Part shown: one piece after another, positions 16,510 to 23,894 of the stretch
Position numbering within the stretch: position 1 is the first letter of the stretch
Layout: every line of letters starts with the position of its first letter
Assembly (NCBI GenBank): GCA_963734275.1
Contig: CAVTGO010000018.1
Span: 355,337 to 419,336 of the forward strand
Reading direction: 5' to 3'
Length of the DNA stretch: 64,000 bases
DNA from: CAVTGO01 sp963734275
GTDB taxonomy: Bacteria; Actinomycetota; UBA4738; HRBIN12
Made by a program: the position numbers and the translations under genes
Notes under the pieces: generated by a model
Told to the model about the DNA's origin: nothing
What the model saw: the letters and a program-made list of their open reading frames with translations, nothing else
The model's database searches: none

Positions 16510-17747
16510 AACAGCTCCTTCAGTTGGAACACCCACTCGCGGAACTGCTCGAATAGCTGGGTCACGTATAACCGCAGCGGAGGCGACACGGCGATCACGG
16601 CGGCCATCGCGACCACCGCGGCGGCCACCAGGAGCAGCGCGTCGCGCGTCCGGACGCGAGGCGAGTACACGCGGGACACGCCCTTCGCGTCCATGAGGAT
16701 CTCGCCGACGCGCAGTCTCACGAGGAAGGTGCTCGACATGCCCTCGCGCCCCTTGTCGAGGAACTCCCGCAGGTTGCCGTGGCTGCCTACCGAGACGATC
16801 GTCTCGGCCCCCTTCTCGTGCGCGAGCAGGAACGCGACGTCCTCGCTGGTCCCCGCGGCCTCCACCGTCTTGAAGGGAACCCCCATCGCCTCCAGGCGAG
16901 CGCGGCCAGGTGCGCGTCCGCCGGGGTACGCGTGGAGCAGCAGCTCGGTCGGCCGGCGACGCCGGAGCCATCCGCGTCTGGCGTCCAGCGCCAAGGCCAG
17001 GGCCTGGTCGGACACGCTGTCCATGTCGCCGAGGATCAGGTCGGGCACGTAGCCGGCCTCGATCAGGGCGTCGGCGCCACCGTCCACGCCGAGCAGGACC
17101 GGTCGCACGTCGCGGATGTACGGGCGAAGGACGGCGAGGTCCTCGCGGTGGTCGTAGCCTCGGACGACGACCAGGACCGGCAGCCCGCCGAGCTCGTGGT
17201 GCAGCGTCGGGAGCCCGGACCCGCCGAAGAGCAGGTCACGTTCGCGCTGGATGTACTCCACGGTGTTGCGGGCGAACGATTCGAACCGCTCGCCGAGGGC
17301 GAGCTGTGCCTCCGACATCGCCGAGCGCACGGACTCCTCGCTCTGGCTCACGCCGACGCCGACGATGCGATCGCCGTCGAGGAGACGATCGCCCTCGAGG
17401 CGCAGCCGGTCGCCCTCACGCACCTTGCGCAGCAGGAGCGGACCGACCGAGTCGACGAGCGGCACGCCTGCCTGCACGAGGATCAACGGTCCGAGGTTCG
17501 GGTAGCGACCGCTGATCGAGCGGCGGACGTTCACGACCCCGCCGACGCCCGTACGGACGAGGGCCTCGGCCGAGACCCGGTCGAGATCCTCGTGGTCGAT
17601 CACCGCGATCTCGCCCGGCTGCGCCCGCTGGACGAGGCGCTTGGTGCGCGCGTCGACGCGGGCGACCCCCGAGCGCGGCTTCGCGCGCCGCAGGGACCGC
17701 CGGCCCAGGCGCCTCGACCCCGATCCGGACGTGGGGATGCCTCCCAT
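16506..17747 (-). CDS. steA: SteA-like cytokinetic protein
   Basis: Predicted 413 residues. The central region resembles the thiamin-pyrophosphokinase-like fold of SteA (VDGGADALIEAGYVPDLI, GDMDSVSD, VGSHGNLREFLDKGREGMSSTFLVRL), and a C-terminal transmembrane helix (ALLLVAAAVVAMAAVIAV) is followed by a short tail. Corynebacterial SteA and SteB are known to act together in septal envelope processes. I chose the ATG at 17747, with GAGG nine bases upstream. In this genome an IS481 element now separates steA from recN, its usual upstream neighbour. Confidence 0.85.
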   Translation of the reverse strand: MGGIPTSGSGSRRLGRRSLRRAKPRSGVARVDARTKRLVQRAQPGEIAVIDHEDLDRVSAEALVRTGVGGVVNVRRSISGRYPNLGPLILVQAGVPLVDSVGPLLLRKVREGDRLRLEGDRLLDGDRIVGVGVSQSEESVRSAMSEAQLALGERFESFARNTVEYIQRERDLLFGGSGLPTLHHELGGLPVLVVVRGYDHREDLAVLRPYIRDVRPVLLGVDGGADALIEAGYVPDLILGDMDSVSDQALALALDARRGWLRRRRPTELLLHAYPGGRAPGRARLEAMGVPFKTVEAAGTSEDVAFLLAHEKGAETIVSVGSHGNLREFLDKGREGMSSTFLVRLRVGEILMDAKGVSRVYSPRVRTRDALLLVAAAVVAMAAVIAVSPPLRLYVTQLFEQFREWVFQLKELF

Positions 17748-17881
17748 TGACGTGGCCCTCGGAACGGCCGTCGACGTGGCCGTAGCGGGGCGCCCGGCGC
17801 TCGCCGCTGCGCTCCGCGCCGACGCGGAAACCCTCGGCCCCAAGGGTAGTCGACGCACGCCGCGCCGGGCGACCCGCGTCC

Positions 17882-17887
17882 CCTAGC
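17882..17887. repeat. Target-site duplication CCTAGC, left copy
   Basis: A 6-base direct repeat CCTAGC flanks the IS481 element; this copy touches the left inverted repeat. Read on minus it contains TAG, which terminates the transposase frame. Confidence 0.85.
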
Positions 17888-18833
17888 TGTGCTTCCTCGG
17901 GACATCGTTCACGGCCGTGATGGGTGCCCTGCCCGCGTGAGCCATGTGCGGTCGATGATAGTTGTAGTCGTGGAGCCAACGCTCGAGCTCTCGGGTGCGT
18001 GATTCGTTCGAGTCGTAAGCGCGGGCGTAGGCCCATTCCCATTTCAGGGTGAGGTTGAACCGCTCCACCTTGCCGTTGGTCTGCGGTCGGTAGGGACGCG
18101 TCCGGCGGTGGGCGACATCCGCATCGGCCAACGTGCGGGCGAACTCGCGAGAGCGATAGCACGAACCGTTGTCGGTGAGCACCCGTTCGACCGTGATGCC
18201 GCGATCGGCGAAGAACCCAAGCGCTCGGGTGATGAACGCCGACGCGGTCTCCTTGCGCTCATCGGAGAGGATCTCCGCGTAGGCAAGCCGCGAGCGATCA
18301 TCGACCGCAGCATGGACGAAGTCATAGCCATCACCTCGGTGCCGGTTCGGCGCCGCCGCCCGCCCGTGGATCCGCCACCCCCCACCCGCGGGGATCCTGC
18401 CCTGCTTCTTGATGTCGACGTGCACGAGCTCACCTGGGCGTTCGCGCTCGTAGCGCACCACGGTGCGGGTTGGGCGATCGAGGTCGCGCAGCCGCGGAGC
18501 ACCGAGTCGGCGCAGCACCCGGTGCACCGTGGCCGGCGTCTCCCCGAGCGTCCAAGCGATCCGATGGGGACCTTCCAGGGTGGCTTGACGCCTGGCCAGG
18601 ATCGCACGCTCCCGGGCGGGGCTCAGCCTGCCCGGTGTGCGGTGAGGTCGGCTCGATCGGTCCGAGAACCCGTCGATACCTTCGGCGAGGAACCTTCGGA
18701 TCCACTTGTAGCCGGTCGCCGGTGAACACCCCTGTGCCTCGGCGGCCATCGGCACGCTCCACCCCTGCTCGAGCACCCGTTCGACGAGGAGCCGGCGGCC
18801 TTGGACGGTGAGCTTCGCCCTAGGATGGGTCAC
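17883..18833 (-). CDS. IS481-family DDE transposase
   Basis: A 316-residue transposase. The N-terminal helix-turn-helix region includes LLVERVLEQGWSVPMAAEAQG, with a leucine-rich continuation to about residue 70. The rve-type catalytic core shows the first Asp in ELVHVDIKKQG, the second in RVLTDNGSCYRS and the Glu in TNGKVERFNLTLKWE, with YRPQTNGK typical of IS481/IS3-type integrases. The frame reads right through the left inverted repeat, and its TAG stop (17885-17883) lies in the flanking target duplication, not in the element. Confidence 0.92.
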   Translation of the reverse strand: MTHPRAKLTVQGRRLLVERVLEQGWSVPMAAEAQGCSPATGYKWIRRFLAEGIDGFSDRSSRPHRTPGRLSPARERAILARRQATLEGPHRIAWTLGETPATVHRVLRRLGAPRLRDLDRPTRTVVRYERERPGELVHVDIKKQGRIPAGGGWRIHGRAAAPNRHRGDGYDFVHAAVDDRSRLAYAEILSDERKETASAFITRALGFFADRGITVERVLTDNGSCYRSREFARTLADADVAHRRTRPYRPQTNGKVERFNLTLKWEWAYARAYDSNESRTRELERWLHDYNYHRPHMAHAGRAPITAVNDVPRKHS

Positions 18834-18912
18834 GAGAGCCTCCTTGTTCGCGGACTAGACCCTGACGAGCAGGGAGGCTCTCACTTCTTGAACAACGTGT
18901 TGAGGAACTACA
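17888..18912 (-). mobile_element. IS481-family insertion sequence, complete
   Basis: A 1025-base element bounded by imperfect inverted repeats that begin TGT: the left end reads TGTGCTTCCTCGGGACATCG, and the right end, read inward on minus, TGTAGTTCCTCAACACGTTG; similarity continues through GTTCA. It is flanked by a 6-base duplication CCTAGC at 17882-17887 and 18913-18918. It contains one DDE transposase. The clean ends and exact duplication indicate a fairly recent insertion, right at the recN stop codon. Confidence 0.9.
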
Positions 18913-18918
18913 CCTAGC
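18913..18918. repeat. Target-site duplication CCTAGC, right copy
   Basis: The second copy of the 6-base duplication, abutting the right inverted repeat. Read on minus it holds the recN TAG stop codon (18916-18914). Confidence 0.85.
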
Positions 18919-20575
18919 GGACGCCCCGTCGCGGTATGGCCCGGCCGGCCTCCGCCAGGAGCTCCTCGGCGTGCGTGGCCGCGGCCTCGCTCCCCGGCAT
19001 CCCTGCGAGCATCCGTGTCAGCTCCTCGACCCGGCCCCGGTCGTCCAGCACCTCCACGGAGGCGGTTCCGGCCTCCTTGGCAACCCGAACGTGGCGATCC
19101 GCGAAGGCTGCGATCTGCGGAAGGTGCGTGACGACGATCACCTGACGCGAGGCCGACAGACCCGCCAGCCGGCGCCCGACCGCGACCCCGGTGCGGCCGC
19201 CGATGCCCGCGTCCACCTCGTCGAAGACCAGCGTCGGCACGTCGTCGAGGTCCACGAGGACGCTCCGGCAGGCGAGCATCGTCCGCGACAGCTCGCCGCC
19301 GGAGGCGACCTTGGAGAACGGCAGGAGCGGTTGCCCTGCCCCACCCGCGAAGCGCAGCTCGGCGCGCTCCGCGCCCGTCGAGGCGACCTCGGCGTTCGCT
19401 GCGAGCCCGACGTCGATCCGCGCGCCTTCCATCCCCAGCTCGCGGAGTTCGGCGAGGAGCGCCTCGGCCAGCCGTGGCGCGGACGCCGCGCGGCCGTCGG
19501 AGACCGCGGTGGCGAGCAGCGCCACGCGCTCGGTGCGTTCGGCGACGTCGGCGGCGATCCGCTCACGCTCCTCGCCAGCGCCCGCGAGCTCGTCGATCCG
19601 CGCTCGGGCCTGCTCGAGGAACCCGAGCACCTCGGCCTCGCCCTCGCCGTACTTGCGGAGCAACCCCGTCAGGGCCCCGATCCGCTCGCGCACCTCGTCG
19701 AGGCGCGCCGGGTCGAGCTCGAGCCGCTCGCGGTAGTCGCGCACCTCGTGCGCCAGCTCAGACGCGAGCGCCTGCACCTCCGCCGCACGCGACGCGAGGT
19801 GCGTCGCCCGGACGTCGAGCCCGGCGACCGCCGCGAGCTCGGCCGCGGCGGCGCGCAGGGCATCGGCCGCGCCGTCGTCGGCGCCGAGCGCGCGCTCCGC
19901 CGCCGCTGCGCGTTCGAGCAGCCGCTCGGCGTGCGCGAGCCGTGCCTCCTCCATGCCGAGGTCGCCGAGCTCCCCGGACCGGGGGGCCGCCGTCTCGATC
20001 TCGCGCACCTGGTACGCCAGCAGGTCGAGCTCGCGCTCGCGGTCGCGTTCGCGCTCGACCAACTCGGCCAGCGCCGCCCGGCCGGCTCGCAGCGCCTCGT
20101 GCTCACGTCCGAGCGCCGTCACGGCGCGGAGATGATCGCCGCCGGCGAACCGGTCGAGGAAGTCCGTCTGGGCCGCGCTCGAGAGCAGGCGTTGTCCGTC
20201 GTGCTGTCCGTGCACCTCGACGAGGGCCTCCGCGAGGTCCGCGAGCGTCGAGACCGGCGCCAGGTGGCCGCCGATCCGCGCCGTGCTCCGGCCCTCCGCG
20301 GAGACCGACCGCGCGAGGATCGCCTCGCCGTCCTCCGCCCAGCCGCCCTCCACCGCGCGCCTCGAGGCATCGAAGCGCGCCTGCACGGACGCCGCCGGCG
20401 CGCCGGATCGTACGAGGGAGGCGGCACCCCGGCGACCCAGCGCGAGCGCGAGCCCGACCGTGACCATCGTCTTGCCGGCGCCCGTCTCGCCGGTGAGGAC
20501 GTTCAGCCCGGGGTGGAACTCGAGCTCGAGATCGTCGATGACGCCGAGGCCGCGGATGTGGAGCTCGCGGAGCAC
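18914..20575 (-). CDS. recN: DNA repair protein RecN
   Basis: SMC-like ATPase acting in double-strand-break repair. The 553 residues begin VLRELHIRGLGVIDDLELEF with Walker A in NVLTGETGAGKTMV. The long Ala/Glu/Arg-rich middle is coiled-coil, and the C-terminal half has the signature KVASGGELSRTMLA, Walker B LVFDEVDAGIGG and switch His in VVTHLPQIAAFAD. The GTG start at 20575 follows nadK by 10 bases. The stop codon is inside the target duplication of the neighbouring IS481 copy, so the protein is intact. Confidence 0.95.
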   Translation of the reverse strand: MLRELHIRGLGVIDDLELEFHPGLNVLTGETGAGKTMVTVGLALALGRRGAASLVRSGAPAASVQARFDASRRAVEGGWAEDGEAILARSVSAEGRSTARIGGHLAPVSTLADLAEALVEVHGQHDGQRLLSSAAQTDFLDRFAGGDHLRAVTALGREHEALRAGRAALAELVERERDRERELDLLAYQVREIETAAPRSGELGDLGMEEARLAHAERLLERAAAAERALGADDGAADALRAAAAELAAVAGLDVRATHLASRAAEVQALASELAHEVRDYRERLELDPARLDEVRERIGALTGLLRKYGEGEAEVLGFLEQARARIDELAGAGEERERIAADVAERTERVALLATAVSDGRAASAPRLAEALLAELRELGMEGARIDVGLAANAEVASTGAERAELRFAGGAGQPLLPFSKVASGGELSRTMLACRSVLVDLDDVPTLVFDEVDAGIGGRTGVAVGRRLAGLSASRQVIVVTHLPQIAAFADRHVRVAKEAGTASVEVLDDRGRVEELTRMLAGMPGSEAAATHAEELLAEAGRAIPRRGVR

Positions 20576-20585
20576 GCAGGCGATC

Positions 20586-21416
20586 CTAGACCGGGCCGCC
20601 GGCGTCCGGACCCGGGAGACCGAACTTGCGCCGCAGGAGCTCGTGGAACGGCGCCGCGTCGTCGCGGCGGACGAGTCGCGCCGGCCGCGAGGCCCGCCCG
20701 ATCCGCACGCGCGCACCCACGGGCAGCTCGAGGCTCTCGCGCCCGTCGGCGGACAGGAGTCCGGGCTCGTCACCCATGACCTCGAGCGTGACCCGTTCGC
20801 CCGCACCCAGCACGAACGAGCGGTCGAAGACCATGTGCGCAGCGATCGGGTTCAGGACGAGGCAGGGGACCGACGGCGACACGATGGGGCCACCCGCGCT
20901 GAACGAATAGGCCGTCGATCCGGTGGGGGTCGCGACGAGCACGCCGTCGGCCGAGAAGGTCGTCACGTAGCAATCGTCCACGAAGACCGCGAGGCGGATC
21001 AGGCGGTGTCGCGTCGCCTTCTCGACGATGACCTCGTTCAACGCCCACTGCGGAGCCACGCCGTCTGCCTCGAGCTCGGCGACGACCGCCAGGCGTTCCT
21101 CGATCCGGGCGCTCCCGTCGAGCAGTCGCTGCAGCACCGCAGGGGCCTCGTGCGGTTCCGCCTCGGTGAGGAAGCCCATGCGACCGACCTTCACGCCGAG
21201 GATCGGGACGTCCGCCTGCGAGGCGACGAGCGCGGCGCGCAGGAACGTCCCGTCGCCGCCGACCGACACGATCAGGTCGACCCCGTCGGCAGCGGCGGCG
21301 TCCTCACCGAGCTCCGTCGTCTCCACCGCGCGCTCGCGGAGCCAGGCGCGCAACTCGTCCGCCGCCTCGCGGGCCCCCGAGCGCCCCGGGTGGACCAGGA
21401 ACCCGACGCGCTTCAC
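20586..21416 (-). CDS. nadK: NAD kinase
   Basis: Phosphorylates NAD to NADP. The 276-residue product has the diacylglycerol-kinase-like catalytic motif VSVGGDGTFLRAAL, the ALNEVIVEK segment, and the glycine-rich TGSTAYSFSAGGPIVSP. The conserved NPIAAHMVFDRSFVLG follows. The GTG start overlaps the tlyA stop as GTGA, and recN follows 10 bases downstream: the standard tlyA-nadK-recN set. Confidence 0.95.
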   Translation of the reverse strand: MKRVGFLVHPGRSGAREAADELRAWLRERAVETTELGEDAAAADGVDLIVSVGGDGTFLRAALVASQADVPILGVKVGRMGFLTEAEPHEAPAVLQRLLDGSARIEERLAVVAELEADGVAPQWALNEVIVEKATRHRLIRLAVFVDDCYVTTFSADGVLVATPTGSTAYSFSAGGPIVSPSVPCLVLNPIAAHMVFDRSFVLGAGERVTLEVMGDEPGLLSADGRESLELPVGARVRIGRASRPARLVRRDDAAPFHELLRRKFGLPGPDAGGPV

Positions 21417-22237
21417 GCCGGGCCTCGTGGGGTCTTCGTCTCGCGTATCCGCTCGCCCTCGTCGAGGGCACGCGAGAGATCCAGCTCCGCCGCCTCGCCG
21501 CCCTTCACCGCGTGGAGCGGGAACTCCACGTTCCCCGCCGGTCCGGGGACGGGCGAGGCCATCGTGGCGCGCGGCGAGAGGCCGTGCTCCCGGGCGGCAG
21601 CCGCCACCCCCTCGATCGCGCGGCGCCAGATCGCCGGGTCCCGGACGACGCCGCCGCGCCCGACGTCGTCACGCCCCGCTTCGAACTGCGGCTTCACGAG
21701 CAGCACCAGGTCCGCTTCGTCCTCGGCGACCGCGGCGAGCGCCGGCACGACAAGCCGGAGCGAGATGAAGGACAGATCCGCCACCACGAGGTCCGGCGCG
21801 TAGGGCAGCGCCGCACCCATCAGCTCCCGCACGTTCGTGCGGTCGAGCACCGTCACCCGCGGGTCCGAGCGCAGGCGCCACGCGAGCTGGCCGTAGCCGA
21901 CGTCGACGGCCACCACGTGGGCGGCGCCGCGCTGCAGGAGGCAATCGGTGAACCCACCCGTCGAAGCGCCGACGTCCAGGCATCGCCGGCCGGAGGGATC
22001 GACCCCGAACCGTTCGAGCGCCGGGTCGAGCTTCTCGCCGGCCCGCGAGGCGAACCGTCGCGGCGGAGCGACGAGCTCGACGGGTTCCGCGGGCTCGATG
22101 AGCGTCGAGGGCTTGCCGGCCGGGCGGCCCCCGACGACGACCAGGCCGTCGCGGACGGCGGCCTGCGCCTCGGTCCGGGAGGCGACGAGGCCGCGGCGCA
22201 CGAGCTCGGCGTCGAGCCGCCGGCGCGCCACGGCCAC
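21413..22237 (-). CDS. tlyA: TlyA-family rRNA 2'-O-methyltransferase
   Basis: An S4 RNA-binding domain (residues 5-60, RRLDAELVRRGLVASRTEAQ) is followed by a FtsJ/RrmJ-type methyltransferase with the SAM motif CLDVGASTGGFTDCLLQ, then VVADLSFISLRLVVPAL and VLLVKPQFEAGRDDVG. In mycobacteria TlyA methylates both 16S and 23S rRNA and sets capreomycin sensitivity; whether this homologue does both is inferred from the family only. The 274-residue length is normal. The GTG start follows the phasin-like gene by 5 bases. Confidence 0.93.
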   Translation of the reverse strand: MAVARRRLDAELVRRGLVASRTEAQAAVRDGLVVVGGRPAGKPSTLIEPAEPVELVAPPRRFASRAGEKLDPALERFGVDPSGRRCLDVGASTGGFTDCLLQRGAAHVVAVDVGYGQLAWRLRSDPRVTVLDRTNVRELMGAALPYAPDLVVADLSFISLRLVVPALAAVAEDEADLVLLVKPQFEAGRDDVGRGGVVRDPAIWRRAIEGVAAAAREHGLSPRATMASPVPGPAGNVEFPLHAVKGGEAAELDLSRALDEGERIRETKTPRGPA

Positions 22238-22242
22238 CCGCG

Positions 22243-22629
22243 TCAGGCGCCCGTGCCGGTGGAGCGACCCGACGCGCCTGCGGCGGGGGCCTTGGTCGAC
22301 GTGGTCCGCTTCGCGCTCGAACGCGCGGCGGTGCTCTTCTTCGCGCCGGCCTGCGCCCGCTCGAGCTCGCGGACGCGCTTGCGGAGCGCGTCCAGCTCGT
22401 CGCGCGTGACGACGCCGAGCGTCTTCATCTGCGAGGTGACCTCCGTCCGGATCATGTCCATGGCCCGCTCACGGTTCTTGTTCGACCATTTCATGAGTTC
22501 CTGGGCGGCCTTCGAGACCTGCTCCTTGCCCTGACCTTGCATGAGTGACCGCGCCAGCTCCTGGGCGCCCGTCGACGACAGCTTGTCGGTAGCGACGTCC
22601 ACGTACCTGCGAACCTCCTTGACGACCAT
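22243..22629 (-). CDS. Phasin/PHA-granule-regulator-like protein with basic tail
   Basis: A 128-residue protein starting MVVKEVRRYVDVATDKLSS. The middle is helical (QELMKWSNKNRERAMDMIR), with a predicted coiled-coil DELDALRKRVRELERAQ, the pattern of phasin-like/polyhydroxyalkanoate synthesis regulator proteins. The C-terminal 40 residues are Lys/Ala/Ser/Thr-rich (KKSTAARSSAKRTTSTK), like histone H1-type tails, so nucleic-acid binding is possible. The ATG at 22629 has an ideal GGGGAGG five bases upstream. It has its own promoter region with an inverted repeat. The exact role is not established. Confidence 0.8.
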   Translation of the reverse strand: MVVKEVRRYVDVATDKLSSTGAQELARSLMQGQGKEQVSKAAQELMKWSNKNRERAMDMIRTEVTSQMKTLGVVTRDELDALRKRVRELERAQAGAKKSTAARSSAKRTTSTKAPAAGASGRSTGTGA

Positions 22630-22639
22630 GTTGTCCTCC

Positions 22640-22690
22640 CCTTCGGTAGTGTTCTCCGGCGGCTGGTGCTCTCCGGCTGTCGGTGCTCTC
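22640..22690 (-). repeat. Three 17-base imperfect repeats in the 5' leader of the phasin-like gene
   Basis: Read on minus, three successive 17-base units begin GAGAGCACC, GAGAGCACC and GAGAACACT. They start close to the predicted transcription start and run to the Shine-Dalgarno sequence. Their role is unknown. Confidence 0.6.
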
Positions 22691-22697
22691 TCGGGAC

Positions 22698-22724
22698 AGG
22701 ATACCCCCGGTGTCCGGGGGTCAA
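22698..22724 (-). promoter_or_regulatory. Promoter with inverted-repeat operator between -35 and -10
   Basis: On minus, TTGACC (22724-22719) and TATCCT (22703-22698) are separated by 15 bases (16 if GTTGAC is used). Between them lies a perfect inverted repeat ACCCCCGG-ACA-CCGGGGGT (22721-22703). A repeat in this position is typical of an operator bound by a dimeric regulator. It drives the phasin-like gene and probably tlyA-nadK-recN. Confidence 0.6.
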
Positions 22725-22735
22725 CCGGCCGCCAT

Positions 22736-23509
22736 CTACCCGGCGAGCAGCGCGGATACGTCGGCCGCAACGTGCGTCGGTCGGACACCGGAGGCCTCGA
22801 TCTCGTCTTCGCGAGAGACCCCGGAGAGCACCAGCATGGAGTCCCATCCGAGGCGGGCTGCGCCCGCCACGTCCGTATCGAGCCGGTCGCCGATCACGAG
22901 CGGACGCCCACCGCCCCCCCGCGCGCGAGCCGACTCGAACAGCGGCGCGAACGGTTTGCCGACCACCTCGGCCCGCGCGCCCGTCGTGGTGGTGATCACG
23001 GCCAGCAGGGCGCCCGCGCCGGGCCAGAGCCCGTCCCCGGCCGGGTACGAGCCGTCCGGGTTCGTCGCGATCAGGTGCGCCCCGCGCTGCACCAGCAAGC
23101 CCGCCGTCTTGAGCTTCGTGTAGGTGGCCCCGCCGTCGAACCCGACGACGACGTGGTCTACGGAGTCCGGCTCGCCGTCCACGAGGTGCAGCCCGGCGTC
23201 CGCGAGCGCGGCCCGCACGCCGTCCTGCCCGATCACGAACGCGGTCCCGCCGCCGCGCGAGGCGAGCAGCTCCGCGGTGGCGAGCGCGGAGGTCACGACC
23301 TCGCCGGGGTCCGCCGCGATCCCGAGGCCCTGCAGCTTCGCGGCCACCTGCTCCGGCGTCCGCGAGGAGTTGTTCGTGAGGAAGACCACGCGACGGCGCG
23401 CTGCCCGAAGGCCGGCCATCGTCTCGGGAGCGTTCGGGACGGCATCGTCGCCGCGGTACAGGACACCGTCCAGATCGAACAGCAGGCAGTCGTATCCGGC
23501 CGCCAGCAT
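22736..23509 (-). CDS. HAD-superfamily IIA phosphatase (NagD-like)
   Basis: A 257-residue HAD hydrolase with the motif I DxD in LLFDLDGVLYRG, motif II VVFLTNNSSRTPEQV, Lys in EVVGKPFAPLFE and motif III VIGDRLDTDVAGA. The IIA cap spans roughly residues 80-180. Relatives dephosphorylate small phosphorylated metabolites such as p-nitrophenyl phosphate, UMP or glycerol phosphate; the substrate is not predictable. The ATG at 23509 shares one base with the stop of the TPR gene (TGATG). Confidence 0.9.
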   Translation of the reverse strand: MLAAGYDCLLFDLDGVLYRGDDAVPNAPETMAGLRAARRRVVFLTNNSSRTPEQVAAKLQGLGIAADPGEVVTSALATAELLASRGGGTAFVIGQDGVRAALADAGLHLVDGEPDSVDHVVVGFDGGATYTKLKTAGLLVQRGAHLIATNPDGSYPAGDGLWPGAGALLAVITTTTGARAEVVGKPFAPLFESARARGGGGRPLVIGDRLDTDVAGAARLGWDSMLVLSGVSREDEIEASGVRPTHVAADVSALLAG

Positions 23510-23889
23510 CAACCGGCCAACCGGGTGAGCAGCCGCTCGTAGTCACGCATGCCGGGCCGCATCGCGATCGCGAGCTTCAGGTGCCCGAGCGCGCGCTCCC
23601 GCTGGCCGGTCCGGTCACACGCGAGCGCGAGGGCGAAGCGAGCGTAGTCGTCGACGGGGTCGATCTGCACCGCCTTGGCGAACTCGCGCCGGGCCCGGAG
23701 AACGCGACCGCTCATGAACCATGCGCGGCCGAGCGCCTCGCGGATGGAGGCCTTGTCCGGCTCGAGGAGCTTCGCGCGCGACAGCAGCATCGCCGCCTGA
23801 TGCGGATGGCCCTCGCGCAGGAGCCGCACACCCCGCGCGAACAGGTCGTACGCGACCTCGTCCTCGCGCTGAGGGGGCCTGTTATACAT
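23509..23889 (-). CDS. TPR-repeat protein
   Basis: A 126-residue protein made of about three tetratricopeptide repeats (LFARGVRLLREGHPHQAAML, LGRAWFMSGRVLRARREF, LALACDRTGQRERALGHL). TPRs mediate protein-protein contacts. It heads the minus-strand run HAD, phasin-like, tlyA, nadK, recN. Its ATG at 23889 is only five bases from the ATG of the divergent DUF1015 gene, so the two cannot have separate conventional leaders. Function unknown. Confidence 0.8.
   Translation of the reverse strand: MYNRPPQREDEVAYDLFARGVRLLREGHPHQAAMLLSRAKLLEPDKASIREALGRAWFMSGRVLRARREFAKAVQIDPVDDYARFALALACDRTGQRERALGHLKLAIAMRPGMRDYERLLTRLAG
23883..23888 (+). promoter_or_regulatory. -10 box for a leaderless DUF1015 transcript
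   Basis: TATACA at 23883-23888 ends six bases before the ATG at 23895, the spacing at which transcription would begin at or next to the A of the start codon. The box overlaps the start codon of the divergent TPR gene. No clear -35 hexamer is seen. Confidence 0.5.
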
Positions 23890-23894
23890 GGCTC

